This document shows positions 33,616 through 42,900 of a stretch of 64,000 bases of DNA, piece after piece. A program made the position numbers and the translations under genes. Position 1 is the stretch's first letter. Each line of letters begins with the position of its first letter. The notes beneath the pieces were generated by a model. The model did not search any database, was not told where the DNA came from, and saw nothing but the letters and a program-made list of their open reading frames with translations. Source of the stretch: Xylanibacter ruminicola (lineage in GTDB: Bacteria > Bacteroidota > Bacteroidia > Bacteroidales > Bacteroidaceae); assembly GCA_015060625.1 (NCBI GenBank), contig SUYC01000001.1, positions 310,001 through 374,000 of the forward strand, read 5' to 3'.

Positions 33616-35214
33616 CTCTGCAGCCTTTTTCTGCTTGAGATGGCGCTGCAGAGTCTGCATGCACTCACGACGAGGAATAATCACACTCACACCGTGATAG
33701 TTGATTTCGTCGCGAATAGCCTTGGTGATCTCTGGCATATTCTTGGGGATGGGGTTCACCACCTTCAGATGATCCTCTGAGAGTCCCAGACCTTTACAGA
33801 TAGCCTCGAACTTGTTGGTACCAGCCGAGTCCTGTCCGCCAGTCATGGCCGTAGTCAGGTTGTCGCTGATAATCACGGTGATGTCGGCATTCTCGTTGAT
33901 AGCATCCAGCAGTCCGGTCATACCGCTATGGGTAAAGGTTGAGTCGCCGATAATAGCTACTGCAGGCCACTGACCAGCATCGCTGGCACCCTTGGCCATC
34001 GTAATCGAAGCACCCATATCTACACAGCTATGGATGGCTTTGTAGGGAGGCAGGAATCCGAGTGTATAGCATCCGATATCACCAAACACGCGGGCGTTGG
34101 GATATTCTTTGAGAACCTCGTTCAAAGCGGTGTAAACATCACGGTGACCGCAACCCTGACACAGTGCAGGTGGGCGTGGAGTTACATCCTCGCAGGGGGC
34201 GTAGCTCTCGCTGCTCTCAATGCCAAGTGCTCTCTTCAGGAAGTCGGGATTGAGCTCACCTGTACGAGGCAGTTCTCCTGTCAGACGTCCCTTGATGACA
34301 GCATTACCAGGCATCACGCCACGCACCTGATCCTCGATGAAGGGCTGACCCTCTTCGGCTATCAGCACCTGCTCGCAATCGTCGGTCATACGGCGAATCA
34401 GTTTCTTGGGGATAGGATACTGCGAAATCTTCAGCACGGGGAAAGGACAACCTTCTGGGAAACACTCCATCAGGTAGTTGTAAGCAATACCGCTGGCAAT
34501 GATACCCAACTTGTGGTCGGCGCCATCGATATACTGATTATATTTACTATCCACGGCCATCTGCTCCAGCAAAGGCTGCTGTCCGGTTACTACTACATTA
34601 CGCTTACGTGCAAAGGCGGGCAGCAGCACCCAGTTGGAGGCCTGCGCATCGTAGTTAAGCTCGTTCTGCTGGCGTGGTTCGTCCTTAATCTCTACTACCG
34701 CACGACTGTGGGCCATACGGGTGGTGACACGCATCAGGATGGGCAGATGCAACTGCTCCGAAAGGTCGAAAGCCTCTTGCATCATATCGTAGGCCTCCTG
34801 CTGCGAGCTGGGCTCCAATGTAGGAATCATGGCGAACTTAGCGTAGAAACGTGAGTCCTGCTCGTCCTGCGAAGAGTGCATCGAAGGGTCATCGGCTACG
34901 AGCACCACAACACCGCCGTTAGTACCCGTCATAGCTGAGTTGACAAACGGATCGGCGCAAACGTTCAATCCCACATGTTTCATACAAACCAGAGCCCTCT
35001 TGCCCATATACGACATACCGAGTGCAGCCTCCATAGCCGTCTTCTCGTTGGTGCTCCAACGGCGGTGGATGTTACGCTCTTTAGCAATAGGCGACTCCTG
35101 GATATACTCGGTAATCTCCGTTGATGGAGTGCCGGGATAGGCATATACACCACTCAGTCCTGCATCGATAGCCCCCTGAGCAATAGCCTCGTCTCCCAAT
35201 AAAAGCTTTTTCAT
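33607..35214 (-). CDS. iorA: Indolepyruvate oxidoreductase subunit alpha
   Basis: A 535-residue TPP-dependent subunit. It contains the pyrimidine-binding N-terminal half (KKLLLGDEAIAQGAIDAGLSG, AYPGTPSTEI) and the TPP-binding half with GCGHRDVYTALNE and GDIGCYTLG. The C terminus lacks the usual pair of CxxCxxC ferredoxin-type clusters of longer IorA chains. After the TPP domain the chain ends at PRRECMQTLQRHLKQKKAAEKK, so electron transfer may need another protein; compare with the 600-residue family norm. Start: ATG at 35214, downstream of the promoter box at 35268-35275; an open frame upstream to 35298 is not used. Confidence 0.93.
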   Translation of the reverse strand: MKKLLLGDEAIAQGAIDAGLSGVYAYPGTPSTEITEYIQESPIAKERNIHRRWSTNEKTAMEAALGMSYMGKRALVCMKHVGLNVCADPFVNSAMTGTNGGVVVLVADDPSMHSSQDEQDSRFYAKFAMIPTLEPSSQQEAYDMMQEAFDLSEQLHLPILMRVTTRMAHSRAVVEIKDEPRQQNELNYDAQASNWVLLPAFARKRNVVVTGQQPLLEQMAVDSKYNQYIDGADHKLGIIASGIAYNYLMECFPEGCPFPVLKISQYPIPKKLIRRMTDDCEQVLIAEEGQPFIEDQVRGVMPGNAVIKGRLTGELPRTGELNPDFLKRALGIESSESYAPCEDVTPRPPALCQGCGHRDVYTALNEVLKEYPNARVFGDIGCYTLGFLPPYKAIHSCVDMGASITMAKGASDAGQWPAVAIIGDSTFTHSGMTGLLDAINENADITVIISDNLTTAMTGGQDSAGTNKFEAICKGLGLSEDHLKVVNPIPKNMPEITKAIRDEINYHGVSVIIPRRECMQTLQRHLKQKKAAEKK

Positions 35215-35267
35215 CTGACTAATTGAATATTTATTTAGATTCTTACTATTTACAGTTTCACTGTGGG

Positions 35268-35275
35268 CAAAGGTA
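35268..35275 (-). promoter_or_regulatory. Promoter -7 box for iorAB
   Basis: TACCTTTG on the minus strand followed by GCCC, 53 bp upstream of the iorA ATG. Confidence 0.75.
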
Positions 35276-35300
35276 ACACTTTTTGCGCAAACAGCCAAAA

Positions 35301-35333
35301 AAATACGGCTTAATTTGCATAAGCCGTATTTTT
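35301..35333 (-). terminator. Terminator after the outer-membrane protein gene
   Basis: AAATACGGCTTA and TAAGCCGTATTT form a 12-bp perfect stem with a 7-base loop, flanked by A and T runs. It ends the leftward unit 37925-35363. Confidence 0.85.
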
Positions 35334-35362
35334 ATACTTCAAACTTTCAATTTTTACATTTT

Positions 35363-36937
35363 TTAGAAGGTATAACCGATAGTTAGCAAGCCTTGGCTGC
35401 GCTTATTAGTTACTTTTGTAACACCACTGTCGAAAATGGCAGATGATACAGGACTTGAATAATTCTGGAATGGGTGGAACTCGCCATCGGTCTTGCTCAG
35501 CTGGTAAGCCAGGTCGATGTTCATCTTGCCAACCTTGAAACCAACACCGCAGGTCAGGCGCTGAGTGTCCTTCCAGTTAACATAGTCGGTAGTCGAAGCG
35601 TACATGGTGCCAGGGCTGTTCACAGTCATATCGCGAACACCATCCATGTTGTAACCACTGGTGATGTAGTTGTAACCTAATCTGAAGGCTACATTGGGAA
35701 CGGGCTTGTACTCACCACCCAACTTAAAGGTTGATACACCCTTGAGCGAACGCTCGGTATTTAACTTCATGGCGTTATCCTTCGAGGTCTCGGCATTGTC
35801 GTAATAATCATATCCATCGATGATGCGGTTCTGACTGGCGCTGAAGTCGGTATATTCGTAACCTGCACCTAAGGCAAACTCGGTACCAATGGTGGTTCCC
35901 AGGCTCAAACCAAACTTCCAAGGTGTGTGGTAAGCAAAGTCGTAGCTCTGCTGACTCTGGCCCTCATTCCATGAACCATAGTCTGAATTGTTCAGCATCA
36001 CGCTCGAGTTGCTCGATGTCAGTTCGTACCAGGTTGGTGTGTGAATGTAGGCTCCAACGCGGAAAGGTGACTCCTCAACGGGGCGGAAGATAATACCAAA
36101 CTTCAGGTTGACACCAGTACCTGTTATCTTGCGCTCATCGCCATAAGCAACCGAGCCGCAGGCACCTTTACTATCTACCAAGCTCTCAGCATATTCAGAA
36201 TAGCCTTTATAGTGTACATCCTGTATGCCGACAGTCAAACCCCAGAAGAAACGGTCGTTGTAGTTTCCACTCAGGTTAAAGTCGTAATCGGCAATCCAAC
36301 CACGGTGGGCACGATCGAAAGTGTAGCCATCGGCATCGTAATAATAGAACTGGTTGTCGTCAGGATCCAAAATCAGCACGTTGGCATTCATATAGTCGGC
36401 CTCGTTAAAGCGATACGAGCGATAGTCGCCCTCCCAGCCTATTATTTCGTTCTGCTTGTTCTCATCAAGCTCGTAGAATCCTCGGTTAGCCTTTTCGTAG
36501 GTCAGTCCGTTCTGTGAACATCCTCGCAAAGAGTTGGCTGCCGACAGAATCTGGTTGAAGTTCTTACTCTTGTGGTAGTTGAATCCCACATTAACAATCG
36601 ACGAAGGACTGATGCGAGCCGAGTAAACAAAACCCACCTGGTCGAAACTCATGTTGGTCTTCCCCAGTCCGTCGAACTTTTGGGCATCAGCCTGTGAAAC
36701 CAAACCGAAACTCAAACTGGCTGTTGAGTGGCGGAAGAGTCCGATACCAGCAGGGTTCGTGCCCATGGTAGAGATATCAGCTCCCAGAGCTTCCATGGCT
36801 CCACCCATACCCACATAGCGGGCTGTTCCGTTCAGATCGCTGCCCAGCAAGCGGGCGCTCTCGTATGTATCCTGTGCAGCAGCTGGCAAAACCATGCCCA
36901 TAGCTATCGCTGCCAATAAAATCTTCTTCATAATCAA
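35363..36937 (-). CDS. Outer-membrane beta-barrel protein of the OmpP1/FadL-like type
   Basis: A 524-residue exported protein. Signal peptide MKKILLAAIAMGMVLPAAAQ is followed by a conserved N-terminal stretch (SARLLGSDLNGTARYVGMGG and GADISTMGTNPAGIGLF) that is typical of Bacteroidota FadL/PorV-like barrels. Many alternating aromatic strands follow (for example FRLGYNYITSGYNMDG), and the chain ends with a C-terminal aromatic TIGYTF, the usual barrel-assembly signal. A role in hydrophobic substrate uptake is possible but not shown. Two Met codons (36937, 36931) are possible starts. It sits 28 bp after an aromatic-rich exported protein on the same strand. Confidence 0.88.
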   Translation of the reverse strand: MIMKKILLAAIAMGMVLPAAAQDTYESARLLGSDLNGTARYVGMGGAMEALGADISTMGTNPAGIGLFRHSTASLSFGLVSQADAQKFDGLGKTNMSFDQVGFVYSARISPSSIVNVGFNYHKSKNFNQILSAANSLRGCSQNGLTYEKANRGFYELDENKQNEIIGWEGDYRSYRFNEADYMNANVLILDPDDNQFYYYDADGYTFDRAHRGWIADYDFNLSGNYNDRFFWGLTVGIQDVHYKGYSEYAESLVDSKGACGSVAYGDERKITGTGVNLKFGIIFRPVEESPFRVGAYIHTPTWYELTSSNSSVMLNNSDYGSWNEGQSQQSYDFAYHTPWKFGLSLGTTIGTEFALGAGYEYTDFSASQNRIIDGYDYYDNAETSKDNAMKLNTERSLKGVSTFKLGGEYKPVPNVAFRLGYNYITSGYNMDGVRDMTVNSPGTMYASTTDYVNWKDTQRLTCGVGFKVGKMNIDLAYQLSKTDGEFHPFQNYSSPVSSAIFDSGVTKVTNKRSQGLLTIGYTF

Positions 36938-36970
36938 TTATCAATTATCAATTGTCAATTATCAATTATC
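36933..36970. repeat. ATCAATT heptamer tandem repeat
   Basis: Five tandem units of ATCAATT (one variant GTCAATT) span the 28-bp gap between two genes and run into the stop of the upstream one. The same unit occurs at 43171-43193. Confidence 0.75.
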
Positions 36971-37925
36971 TACGTCCTCCCATACGGCTACCGCCGCCGC
37001 CACCAGAGCTGCGCGAACCGCCAAAGCTGCCGCTACCGCTGCTGCGAGAACCGCCAAAGCTGCCGCTGCTATAGCTGCTATTCGAAGAGCGTGTTGGTGA
37101 TGAGTAATTATAGTTAGAGTTGTTGTTACCACCACGGCGACCACTGAAGTTACCCGATGCGCTGCGCTGCGTGTTACCACTGGTGTAAACGCGGTTGCCA
37201 CCCATACGAGAGGCACGCTCTCTCAGACTGCTCATACGAGCTCCATTTGTGGTTACGGTGTTGCGATAGGATGCACGATGACCGGTGCTGCCTTTAATGT
37301 CGATGGTTCCGGCATTACCTGTACGACCGTAGTAATGACGATTTCCGCCACCACCATAGTAGGCATATCCGTAGCGATAATAGGGCCAGCCATAGTAGCC
37401 ATAATAACTATAGTAAGGTCCATACCAGGGGTCATACCAACCATAGAACCAAGGATCATACCAACTGTAATAGTAAGGACTATACCAACGGCTATAGCTG
37501 TACCACGAGCCGTAATACCAAGGATCGTACCAGCCATAACGGCCATAATACCAAGGCGAGTGCCACATCCAAGTGTCGCGACCAGCACGATAACCCGCCC
37601 AGAAGGCATCATTGTCACTCACATCATAATCGTCGAAACGCACCATGTTCTTGGTCAGAGCAAAGTCTTCTGTCTCAAGTGTATCAGCGGGATAGATGCC
37701 TTTACCTTCGGTAAAGTCGATTACATCTAACTTGGTTGTATCACCGTCAATCACCTCGTAGCTGCTCTTGGCTTTTGGCTGTGGAGCCACCACGGGGGTG
37801 ATATCCTTAACCTTCTCTACCTGCGCCTTCTTCTTTTTAGGTACGAAGTAGAGGTCATCGTCTTGAGCCATCATTGCCAAAGGCATGGCTCCGATCAGCA
37901 TTGAAATTAGTAACAGTTTCTTCAT
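36966..37925 (-). CDS. Exported aromatic-rich (Tyr/Trp) and Ser/Gly-rich protein
   Basis: A 319-residue protein with a signal peptide (MKKLLLISMLIGAMPLAMMA). Residues about 20-110 are charged and ordinary. Residues about 115-200 are an extreme low-complexity block in which Tyr, Trp, Gly, Ser and Pro make up nearly everything (WYYGRYGWYDPWYYGSWYSY is one segment). The C-terminal quarter is rich in Ser, Gly, Arg and Asn, with direct repeats GSFGGSRSSGSGSFGGSRSS, ending SRMGGRR. No known domain is evident. Such composition suggests an adhesive, structural or aggregation-prone surface protein. The promoter is at 37955. Confidence 0.85.
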   Translation of the reverse strand: MKKLLLISMLIGAMPLAMMAQDDDLYFVPKKKKAQVEKVKDITPVVAPQPKAKSSYEVIDGDTTKLDVIDFTEGKGIYPADTLETEDFALTKNMVRFDDYDVSDNDAFWAGYRAGRDTWMWHSPWYYGRYGWYDPWYYGSWYSYSRWYSPYYYSWYDPWFYGWYDPWYGPYYSYYGYYGWPYYRYGYAYYGGGGNRHYYGRTGNAGTIDIKGSTGHRASYRNTVTTNGARMSSLRERASRMGGNRVYTSGNTQRSASGNFSGRRGGNNNSNYNYSSPTRSSNSSYSSGSFGGSRSSGSGSFGGSRSSGGGGGSRMGGRR

Positions 37926-37954
37926 ATTCTTCTACTATTTAATGATTCACGTTG

Positions 37955-37962
37955 CAAAAATA
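37955..37962 (-). promoter_or_regulatory. Promoter -7 box for the aromatic-rich protein gene
   Basis: TATTTTTG on the minus strand followed by GCAACG, 30 bp before the ATG. The divergent region also holds an inverted repeat TAGGGAAAA...TTTTCCCTA (37984-38020), a possible operator shared with prmA. Confidence 0.55.
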
Positions 37963-38027
37963 CAACGAATTTTGGTGCAAAAATAGGGAAAAACCCTAAC
38001 TTATGATAGGATTTTCCCTAATTTTTG

Positions 38028-38035
38028 TAATTTTG
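38028..38035 (+). promoter_or_regulatory. Promoter -7 box for prmA
   Basis: TAATTTTG followed by GCGTC, 21 bp before the prmA ATG. Confidence 0.7.
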
Positions 38036-38055
38036 CGTCAAAAATTAACGATTAT

Positions 38056-38967
38056 ATGAAGTATTTTGAGGTAGAATTCACCATTTCACCCTATTCGGCC
38101 GATGCTGCCGACCTGTTTGCCTCGTTTGCTGGCGAGGCTGGTTTCGAAACTTTCGAGGAAACCGAAACGGGCTTGAAGGGTTATGTTCAGCAGTCGCTTT
38201 TTGATGAAGATGCGCTGCGCGAGTGTATCGAGGAGTTTCCTTTCGAGGGCACCTCTATTATATATAATGTACGCGAAGCTGAAGATCGCGACTGGAATGA
38301 ACAATGGGAGCAGGAAGGCTTCGAACCGATTGTTATTTCGACGGAAGAGAATGCGCCAACGATTGTGATACATGACGGACGTCATCTGCCGGAGATTGAG
38401 AGCGAGATTCAAATTGAGATTGATGCCAAACTTGCCTTCGGCACAGGCACCCATGAAACCACTCGCATGATCTGTCAGCAACTCATATCATACCTCTCAC
38501 CTCTCCGCTCGACCTCTGGTCGCTCGCTAGGCGAGACCTCTCACCTCTCAATTAAAAGAGTTCTCGACTGTGGTACTGGCACTGGCATTCTCTCCATTTG
38601 TGCCTTGAAATTAGGCGCTGCCGAGGCTGTGGGTTATGATATCGACGAATGGAGCGTGGATAATGCCCGTCATAACGCAGTGATTAATCGTGTTGACGAC
38701 AGATTCACCTCGCTTTTGGGTGATGCCAGAATACTCGACACCATAGATGGAGTTTTCGATATAGTATTGGCAAATATCAATAGAAATATCCTATTAGCCG
38801 ACATGCCAAAGTTCGCAACCAAGATGCACGAAGGGTCGCTATTGATTCTAAGTGGCTTTTACTTAGGTGATTGCGAAATTTTGGAGGAAAAAGCCCATTC
38901 CATCGGTCTGAAGTTGGTATCAAAAGCCACCGACCACGATTGGGCATGCATGGTACTGATGCATTAG
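38056..38967 (+). CDS. prmA: Ribosomal protein L11 methyltransferase with in-frame palindromic insert
   Basis: A 303-residue SAM-dependent methyltransferase that trimethylates L11. The N-terminal substrate-recognition domain ends at about 90. The DRDWNEQWEQ and FGTGTHETT segments and motif I VLDCGTGTGILS (about 169) are canonical, as is NINRNILLADMP near residue 240. Between FGTGTHETTRMICQQL and motif I lies an extra peptide of about 20 residues, including PLRSTSGRSLGETSHLS. It is encoded by a palindromic element (38492-38549) that also occurs in the primase gene. The insert sits at the linker before the SAM-binding core, where extra length is likely tolerated. Confidence 0.94.
   Translation: MKYFEVEFTISPYSADAADLFASFAGEAGFETFEETETGLKGYVQQSLFDEDALRECIEEFPFEGTSIIYNVREAEDRDWNEQWEQEGFEPIVISTEENAPTIVIHDGRHLPEIESEIQIEIDAKLAFGTGTHETTRMICQQLISYLSPLRSTSGRSLGETSHLSIKRVLDCGTGTGILSICALKLGAAEAVGYDIDEWSVDNARHNAVINRVDDRFTSLLGDARILDTIDGVFDIVLANINRNILLADMPKFATKMHEGSLLILSGFYLGDCEILEEKAHSIGLKLVSKATDHDWACMVLMH
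38492..38549. repeat. Two-hairpin palindromic element inside prmA
   Basis: A 30-bp core (38506-38535) folds as CGACC-tct-GGTCG and CTCGC-tag-GCGAG, flanked by 14-bp direct repeats ACCTCTCACCTCTC at 38492-38505 and 38536-38549. The core matches 26 of 30 bases with 54530-54559. Confidence 0.85.
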
Positions 38968-39032
38968 TATGCATATAATATAAATATTGTTAACAACACA
39001 CCGAAACGTTTGGTGGTTACAATTATAATCAG

Positions 39033-39040
39033 TACCTTTG
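39033..39040 (+). promoter_or_regulatory. Promoter -7 box for candidate sRNA A
   Basis: TACCTTTG followed by GCATGC; the only transcript it can drive is the short unit ending at the hairpin at 39097-39128. Confidence 0.65.
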
Positions 39041-39044
39041 CATG

Positions 39045-39128
39045 CGATTTTAATGGTTAAGGTTTATGGTTGATTAATTTAGTTTTTTAAGATCTGAAAA
39101 GGCTAGCAGTGAATGCTCGCCTTTTTTT
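39045..39128 (+). ncRNA. Candidate small RNA A
   Basis: About 84 nt between a promoter box and an intrinsic terminator, with no ORF. It contains GATTTTAA (39046-39053) and the block GTTTATGGTTGATTAATT (39062-39079). The terminator stem AAAAGGC/GCCTTTT has an internal T-C mismatch, a second helix AGCA/TGCT and loop GTGAA, then seven T. All of these are matched in candidate B (58311-58390). Family and targets are unknown. Confidence 0.55.
39097..39128 (+). terminator. Terminator of candidate sRNA A
   Basis: AAAAGGC-t-AGCA-gtgaa-TGCT-c-GCCTTTT hairpin ending in a T run. Confidence 0.7.
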
Positions 39129-39184
39129 ATTTCCAAAAAACGCAGAAAATCGCGAAAACTTTTGGCGGTTCGCTAAAAATGCTT

Positions 39185-39192
39185 TATCTTTG
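39185..39192 (+). promoter_or_regulatory. Promoter -7 box for the gene at 39244
   Basis: TATCTTTG followed by TCGGCG, 51 bp before the ATG. Confidence 0.65.
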
Positions 39193-39243
39193 TCGGCGAT
39201 AATTTATTATCAACTAATGTAAAACCTATTAAAATTTTCAGAA

Positions 39244-39753
39244 ATGAAGAAACTGACAATGATGATTGCAGCCTTGGCAATGGCCATGTCCATGCAGGCG
39301 CAAACAAAGTTCCACGACGTTGAAGCCAACGAAGCCAAAGGCGCCGTAAAATCAATCAGCATGACCATGATGGGTATGCCACGTAACACCAACTTTACTC
39401 AGGATGGCAAAATGCAGCAGGACGGCCTTACCGATGCCAAGTACGATGAAAACGGCTATATTCAGAGTGCCAAGATGAGTATGCAGGGTCAGGAAGCCGA
39501 AGTGAAGTTTGCTTGGGAGAATGGCCGACTGGTAAAACAAACCATCAATGCCATGGGCCAGGAGATTGTTCAGGCTCTTGTTTACGACGAGAACGGTCAG
39601 GTAAAAGCTCAGAAGATGAACATGATGGGTCAGGACATCGAGGTTCCTTTCACCGATTATAAGTTCGACGACAAGGGCAACTGGATTAGTCGCAAGATGA
39701 GTATGATGGGACAGGAAATGGAGGTTACTCGCACCATCACTTATTACGAGTAA
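39244..39753 (+). CDS. Exported methionine-rich internal-repeat protein
   Basis: A 169-residue protein with a signal peptide (MKKLTMMIAALAMAMSMQAQ). The mature part consists of about four units of roughly 30 residues, each with a Met-Gly-Gln turn followed by an acidic-hydrophobic strand: AKMSMQGQEAEVKF, INAMGQEIVQAL, QKMNMMGQDIEVPF, RKMSMMGQEMEVTR. Between them are YDENGY and YDENGQ turns that resemble YD/RHS-type beta repeats. The family is not recognised. It is likely periplasmic or surface exposed, and the high Met content is notable. It has its own promoter and terminator (39779-39818). Confidence 0.82.
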   Translation: MKKLTMMIAALAMAMSMQAQTKFHDVEANEAKGAVKSISMTMMGMPRNTNFTQDGKMQQDGLTDAKYDENGYIQSAKMSMQGQEAEVKFAWENGRLVKQTINAMGQEIVQALVYDENGQVKAQKMNMMGQDIEVPFTDYKFDDKGNWISRKMSMMGQEMEVTRTITYYE

Positions 39754-39778
39754 AACGCATAAACATTAGGTTTATATC

Positions 39779-39818
39779 AAAAGGGCTCACTTTTTACGAA
39801 GTTGAGTCCTTTTTTTAA
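39779..39818 (+). terminator. Terminator between the repeat protein and carB
   Basis: AAGGGCTCA pairs with TTGAGTCCTT around an AT-rich loop (one G-T pair), then seven T. Confidence 0.7.
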
Positions 39819-39861
39819 CACTTTACAAGGCGCTCTTTTTGGAAGTTTAAATAAAACTTCG

Positions 39862-39869
39862 TATCTTTG
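39862..39869 (+). promoter_or_regulatory. Promoter -7 box for carB
   Basis: TATCTTTG followed by GCAGGCG, 43 bp before the carB ATG at 39913. Confidence 0.75.
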
Positions 39870-39912
39870 CAGGCGATTTAATGCAATCTTCAATAAAAAC
39901 CCAATACGTGAT

Positions 39913-42900
39913 ATGAAAAAAGAACTTAAAAAGGTGTTGGTACTCGGATCGGGTGCCCTGAAAATCGGACAAGCAGGAGAGTTTGACTATTCAGGCTCTC
40001 AGGCTCTAAAGGCACTTCGCGAGGAAGGCATCAAGAGTGTACTCGTAAACCCTAACATCGCCACTATCCAGACTAGTGAGGGTATTGCAGACAAGGTGTA
40101 TTTCCAGCCGGTAAATACACACTTCGTAACCGAGATTATCAAGAAGGAGCGCCCTGATGGCATCCTCTTGGCATTTGGTGGTCAGACAGCACTTAACTGT
40201 GGTACCGAGCTTTACTTGAACGGAACTCTGAAAGAGTATGGCGTTGAGGTACTTGGCACAAGTGTAGAGGCGATTATGAACACCGAAGACCGCGACCTGT
40301 TTGTAAAGAAACTGGGCGAGGTTGATCTGAAGGTTCCTGTGAGCCATGCAGTAGAATCGATGGAAGATGCCTTGAAGGCAGCCCACGAGATTGGATTCCC
40401 TATCATGATCCGTTCGGCTTATGCTCTGGGTGGTCTGGGTTCAGGTATCTGTCCCGATGAAAAGAAGTTTATCGAGCTGGCAGAGTCGGCCTTTACTTTC
40501 GCTCCCCAGATTCTGGTTGAGGAGAGTCTGAAAGGTTGGAAGGAAATCGAGTTTGAGTGCATCCGCGATGCCAACGACCGCTGCTTCACCGTAGCCTCGA
40601 TGGAGAACTTCGACCCTCTAGGCATCCACACTGGCGAGAGTATCGTAGTAGCTCCTACATGTTCACTGCGTGAGGAGCAGGTAAAGATGCTGCAGGACAT
40701 CACTATCAAGTGTGTTAAGCACTTAGGCATTGTGGGTGAGTGCAATATTCAGTTCGCATTCAACGCAGAAACTAACGACTATCGTATCATCGAGATTAAT
40801 GCTCGTTTGAGCCGTTCTTCGGCATTGGCATCAAAGGCTACAGGCTATCCCCTCGCCTTCGTAGCTGCCAAGATTGCCCTTGGATATACACTTGACCAAA
40901 TTGGTGAAATGGGCACAACATCAAGTGCTTACGTTGCACCAAGTCTTGATTATATGATTTGTAAGATTCCTCGTTGGGACCTCACCAAGTTTGCTGGTGT
41001 AAGTCGTCAGATTGGTTCGTCGATGAAGTCGGTTGGTGAGATTATGAGTATCGGCCGTTCGTTCGAGGAGATGATTCAGAAGGGCTTGCGTATGATTGGT
41101 CAGGGCATGCACGGATTCGTAGGCAACGACCACACGAAGTTCGACAACCTCGACGAGGAACTGGCTAACCCCACCGATCTGCGTATCTTCGCCATCGCTC
41201 AGGCTCTTGAGGAGGGTTACACCATCGAGCGTATCGAGGAACTGACCAAGATTGATGTTTGGTTCTTGGAGCGCCTGAAGCATATTGTTGACCTGAAGCA
41301 CGAGTTGCTGAAGTACAACAAGCTTGAGGAACTGCCCGATGCATTGCTGTTGGAGGCTAAGCGCTGCGGATTCAGCGATTTCCAGATTGCCCGCTTTGTG
41401 CTGAAGCCGAAATCCACCAATATGGAGAAGGAGAACCTCGAGGTTCGTAAATATCGTAAGCAGCGTGGCATCATGCCATCAGTAAAGCGCATCCCAACGG
41501 TTGCCTCTGAGCATCCCGAGCTTACCAACTACCTCTACTTCACCTATACTCACGTACCTGCATTTGGTAATACCGATGGTGAGAAATATGCACCTGCTCA
41601 CGATATCAATTATTATAATAATGAGAAATCGGTTGTTGTTCTCGGTTCGGGTGCTTACCGCATCGGTTCGTCGGTAGAGTTCGACTGGTGTTCGGTCAAC
41701 GCTATCAACACTGCTCGCAAGCTGGGTTACAAATCTATCATGATTAACTATAACCCCGAGACGGTTTCGACCGACTACGACATGTGTGACCGTTTGTATT
41801 TCGATGAACTGTCGCTGGAGCGCGTGCTTGACGTGATCGATCTCGAGTCGCCACGTGGTGTTATCGTTTCAGTAGGTGGTCAGATACCTAACAACCTGGC
41901 TATGAAGCTGCATCGACAGGGAGTTCCCGTGCTTGGAACCTCGCCAGTTGACATCGACCGTGCAGAGAACCGCGACAAGTTCTCGGCTATGCTCGACAAG
42001 CTTGGCATCGACCAGCCTGCATGGCAGGCACTCACCAGTTTCGACGATGTGAAGGATTTCGTGGCCAAGGTGGGCTACCCCGTTCTGGTTCGTCCTTCTT
42101 ACGTGCTCTCAGGTGCTGCCATGAATGTGTGCTACGACGAAGAGGAGCTGCATCGCTTCCTGAATATGGCCACCGAAGTGTCGAAAGAGTTCCCTGTAGT
42201 AGTTTCTAAGTTCATGACCGAGACTAAGGAGATTGAGTTCGATGCTGTAGCCGATAAGGGCGAGGTGATCGAGTATGCCATCTCTGAGCATGTAGAGTAT
42301 GCAGGTGTTCACTCAGGCGATGCCACGATGGTATTCCCTGCTCAGAACATCTATTTCTCTACCATCCGTCAGATCAAGAAAATTGCACATAAGATTGCAG
42401 CCGAATTGAACATTTCTGGTCCGTTCAACATCCAGTTCCTGGCCAAGAACCGCGAGGTTAAGGTGATTGAGTGTAACCTGCGTGCCAGTCGTTCGTTCCC
42501 ATTCGTGTCAAAGATTCTGAAGCGTAATTTCATCGAAACAGCTACCAAGATCATGCTCGATGCTCCTTATCAGAAGCCTGACAAGAGCGAGTTTGATATC
42601 GACCGCATTGGTGTCAAGGCCAGCCAGTTCTCGTTTGCTCGTTTGCAGAATGCCGACCCTGTTCTGGGTGTTGACATGAGCTCTACTGGTGAGGTTGGTT
42701 GTTTGGGCGACGACCTGAACGAGGCACTGCTCAACTCGCTGATTGCCACAGGCTATTCTATTCCAAAGGATGCCGTACTCATCAGCTCTGGTGGTGCCAA
42801 GGGTAAGGTTTCACTCCTTGAGCCAGCACAGCAGTTGGCCCAGAAGGGTTACACCATCTATGCCACAGCTGGAACAGCTAAGTTCTTCAACGACAATGGC

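Noticed and set aside
36933..36970. Possible CRISPR-like array
   Set aside because: Units are 7 bp with no spacers; it is a simple tandem repeat. No CRISPR array or cas gene was seen anywhere in the window.
39802..39912. N-terminal extension of CarB
   Set aside because: It would begin inside the previous terminator and cross the carB promoter box.
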